From: Ciona savignyi
Lineage: Eukaryota > Chordata > Ascidiacea > Phlebobranchia > Cionidae
Assembly: GCA_000149265.1 (NCBI GenBank)
Contig: CH003361.1
Location: forward strand, 109,731-173,730
Reading direction: 5' to 3'
DNA length: 64,000 nt
Made by a program: the position numbers and the translations under genes. This document shows positions 61,501-64,000 of the stretch, in pieces. Under the pieces are notes generated by a model. It did no database searches. It was not told the origin of the DNA and saw nothing but the letters and a program-made list of their open reading frames with translations. Numbering within the stretch: position 1 is the stretch's first letter; every line of letters starts with the position of its first letter.

Positions 61501-64000
61501 ATAGTTGTACAATGGAACTCTTCTCTGTAAAATTTACGTAGGCTTGCAAGTTATTTGCCTTTCGCCAATACATCGCTTTGCGGAGACCACGGAAGAATTC
61601 CTAGGTTCTGGAATCGACTTTGCGCCATTACGGAAACCGGCCGCAATCCCAGCTCTACTTTGCAGTAGAGCGGAGCGACCCAGCACGCACCCTTGTTCGC
61701 TTCTCCTATGTTTGATGCTTATCTAGGATTAAGATATACCGCTTGCATATTCGTCAATTTACAATATTTTCTTATGAAAATAAAAATAACATTTTTCATC
61801 TTTTGTACCGCATTTGACAAAGTACAACAAATTACAAAATGGTTGATGCATGGATCATATGAAAATATGAAAAAAAATTATATGAAAATATGAAAGAAAA
61901 TTATATGAGAATATGAAAGAAAATTGATGTTTACTTTGTATTGCAGCTTTGTTAAAAATGGTATGGTTCGAAATAAAGTTTAAAATTTAGTTGGCGCCCG
62001 TCAAATATATATAGCTGGATAAAATTGGCAAAAAAAAATATACTAATTTTAGTAACCCACACAATACGTCAGAAAGAGAATGGCAACAACCTTTGAAACA
62101 AATAAGCATAGGCGCTTCCTTTCATAAGTCCCATTACCCATATTAGGAGTTGCCGGTACCTTACCCCCGAAACCTAAATTTCCCCTTTCCGTTTGCTGTT
62201 GGCATCGATGCAAGGCCTAATCGCATTTTGAATCTGCTTAAAATAGAATCGCTACCGCTGGTATATCGAGATAGAGCGATTCGGCAATTACCAAAAAGCG
62301 CTGGCGGTTCGGCAATATTACATCACAAACATCATGTAACTTGTTCCGTTTCTTCCACAGCACCAAAATACGACGACCCACGTATATCTAGGTTAATTTC
62401 GCATAATTGCAAGGAGAAACGCGTGATTTCGGAAATGTAGTTAACATTTACCTTTCTTCACGCGAATCTCTGTATTTTTGTGATTTGAAGCCAGGTCGGA
62501 ATTATTATTAATCTATATTTTATTGCATGTAGAGTTATAAAAAAAATTGAGTTAAATTTATTCGTATTTTCGTTTTTTATAGTTTTATTAAGAAATTTAA
62601 TAAATTGCAAATACGGTCGAAAGGAGTAATACAGATTTCTCAATGGCTTTTACTTTCAAAATAATTTTTATTCCACATTACTGTCCAAACTTGTACCGAC
62701 TTTTTGTCGCGACATTCAATTTCAAAAGCAAGAATATCCATTTGGTGGCTGAGTCAGAGCTATTTTTGTCATGAAATGACGTGGCCACCCCTATTCTACG
62801 TCCATGGAGCGTGCTAGTTAGCGGCAGGATTATTTCAGCAAACGCAAACAATTGTGGCCACTATGACCCAACAAAGACATCGAGTGACCTTGTACCGCAC
62901 ACAGCACCTGACTCCAGGTAAATGTAGGATGTTCTGCAGACAAAAATGTCATGTTTCCACGACGTTGAAATCCACGACTTTAGATACGCTAGATTTACTG
63001 CACGCAATTTGTTCTAATCCACCCTTAGTAGATACCATACAACTACCCAACGTATAATTTATCTCAACACCAGTATGAATTACCGGCATTTAATATAGTG
63101 GATTGAAAGCATTTGTATAAGCGACAGAACCATTTTAAATCAGTGGTTGGGTATGTGAATGTGATAATGATTGCAGTTGGAGTGAAATGAAACACAATCT
63201 AAATTCAAGAGTTAAAAAGTTGACCACGTGGTGCATCGTTTAGTCGAGACTTCTTCTATACGTAATTACACTAACTACTCACAATATAGTCACCAAAAGC
63301 GCTTGGCATGTGGCAAAACACACCGGAATTTAATTGCCGCCACAAAGGCCGAATTCGGGTTCGGTCCAGTGAGATTTACACGTCGAAAACATCCTGTATG
63401 TTTCCACATCGCGTATCAAAACTAAAAAGTTATAGCCGTCAGTACCTTACGTTTTCCTAGCGTCCTGTTTAACCTATAACACCGGTGTTTTTATCCACAC
63501 TACGTTTCAGAATTCCAATTCAGTATAACGCACGTAACTAAGTTTAGTGACAGTGAGAATTAAATCGATTTCATTTCCATCTAAAAACGTGGCTCGACTT
63601 TCCGTTTAAAAAAATCGTTTATGTTTTATTTTACTAAGCGTTCGAAAGTAAATATAACTCCACTTGGGTACTAAGAGTGGTCTGGTTTCACGTCAGTCTG
63701 AGTTAAGTTGTATTGCCAATAAACAGGCTGTGTTTATATTTTCACCATATACGACCCATTTACTAAGCGCCGGTTTTCAATATTTATTTTCAAATGTCAC
63801 TTTTGTAGAAAAAAAAGTATATGAATATTTATTGTTTAATAGAAGGTACGGCGAAATAAGCTGGTTTGCAAAACTGCGACCCTTTGATGATATTTGTGCT
63901 GTAAATAGGACGGTTACCGTTTAAGGGTTCGGGTCAAAAGGCAAGTGACACTATACGCATATTGCTCTGAAGCCATGCCCGATTTTTTGGAAAAGAACTG
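58546..64000. other. Gene-poor right end of the window
   Basis: No gene is supported. A plus-strand frame at 60774-61112 (112 codons from ATG, ending VVLPIA) is the longest open stretch but has no splice, homology or composition support. A short tandem repeat lies at about 61855-61925. The remainder is AT-rich and unstructured. Confidence 0.4.
61855..61925. repeat. Short tandem repeat, about three units of 22-23 bp
   Basis: The unit TATGAAAATATGAAAGAAAA, with its ATTA spacer, recurs about three times with single-base changes. Confidence 0.8.

Overview
The window reads as nuclear DNA of a tunicate, most likely Ciona. It is AT-rich and has short introns with clear GT/AG borders. It carries chordate-type genes (a DEKA sodium channel, CREBZF, ERG/FLI1) and a dispersed tRNA-like SINE whose tail is a run of TATCC units. 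The species call is inference; no search was run. Exon structures were built by hand, by finding splice sites and checking that reading phase is kept across every junction.

Layout. 1-1470 (+): 3' end of an ABHD1/3-type alpha/beta hydrolase. 3632-4755 (+): complete two-exon gene for a 303-residue protein I do not recognise. 5136-33671 (-): a complete voltage-gated sodium channel alpha subunit in 32 coding exons, about 1,976 residues, occupying almost half the window. Two other genes lie on the opposite strand wholly inside its introns: a DCST1/2-type (SPE-42/Sneaky family) membrane protein with a C4C4 RING (14757-19710) and a small five-exon secreted protein of unknown family (26140-27754). 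35671-37643 (-): a 123-residue protein of unknown function. 39671-40211 (-): last exons of an unidentified membrane protein. 40592-41644 (-): intronless CREBZF (Zhangfei) bZIP gene. 43625-48096 (-): ERG/FLI1-class ETS factor with PNT and ETS domains. 48.1-64 kb is gene-poor and holds a possible two-exon minus-strand gene tail (48932-49252), one isolated plus-strand exon (58453-58545) and SINE debris; it may be regulatory DNA upstream of the ETS gene.

The most interesting material is in and around the sodium channel. An AT-AC intron with U12-type 5' splice site and branch point lies at the place where I recall vertebrate SCN genes carrying one. The selectivity filter is DEKA, but three outer-vestibule positions that bind tetrodotoxin are changed. 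The inactivation particle reads LFL instead of IFM. The first C-terminal EF-hand is canonical, and the IQ motif is degenerate. Two unrelated genes are nested antiparallel within it. The nested secreted gene has five exons separated by four phase-0 introns, the architecture of helical cytokines, and may be an undescribed secreted ligand.

The genes do not look like a functional cluster. The shared elements are strand nesting, convergent 3' ends (4755 against 5136), and a second U12-like intron in the gene next upstream of the channel.
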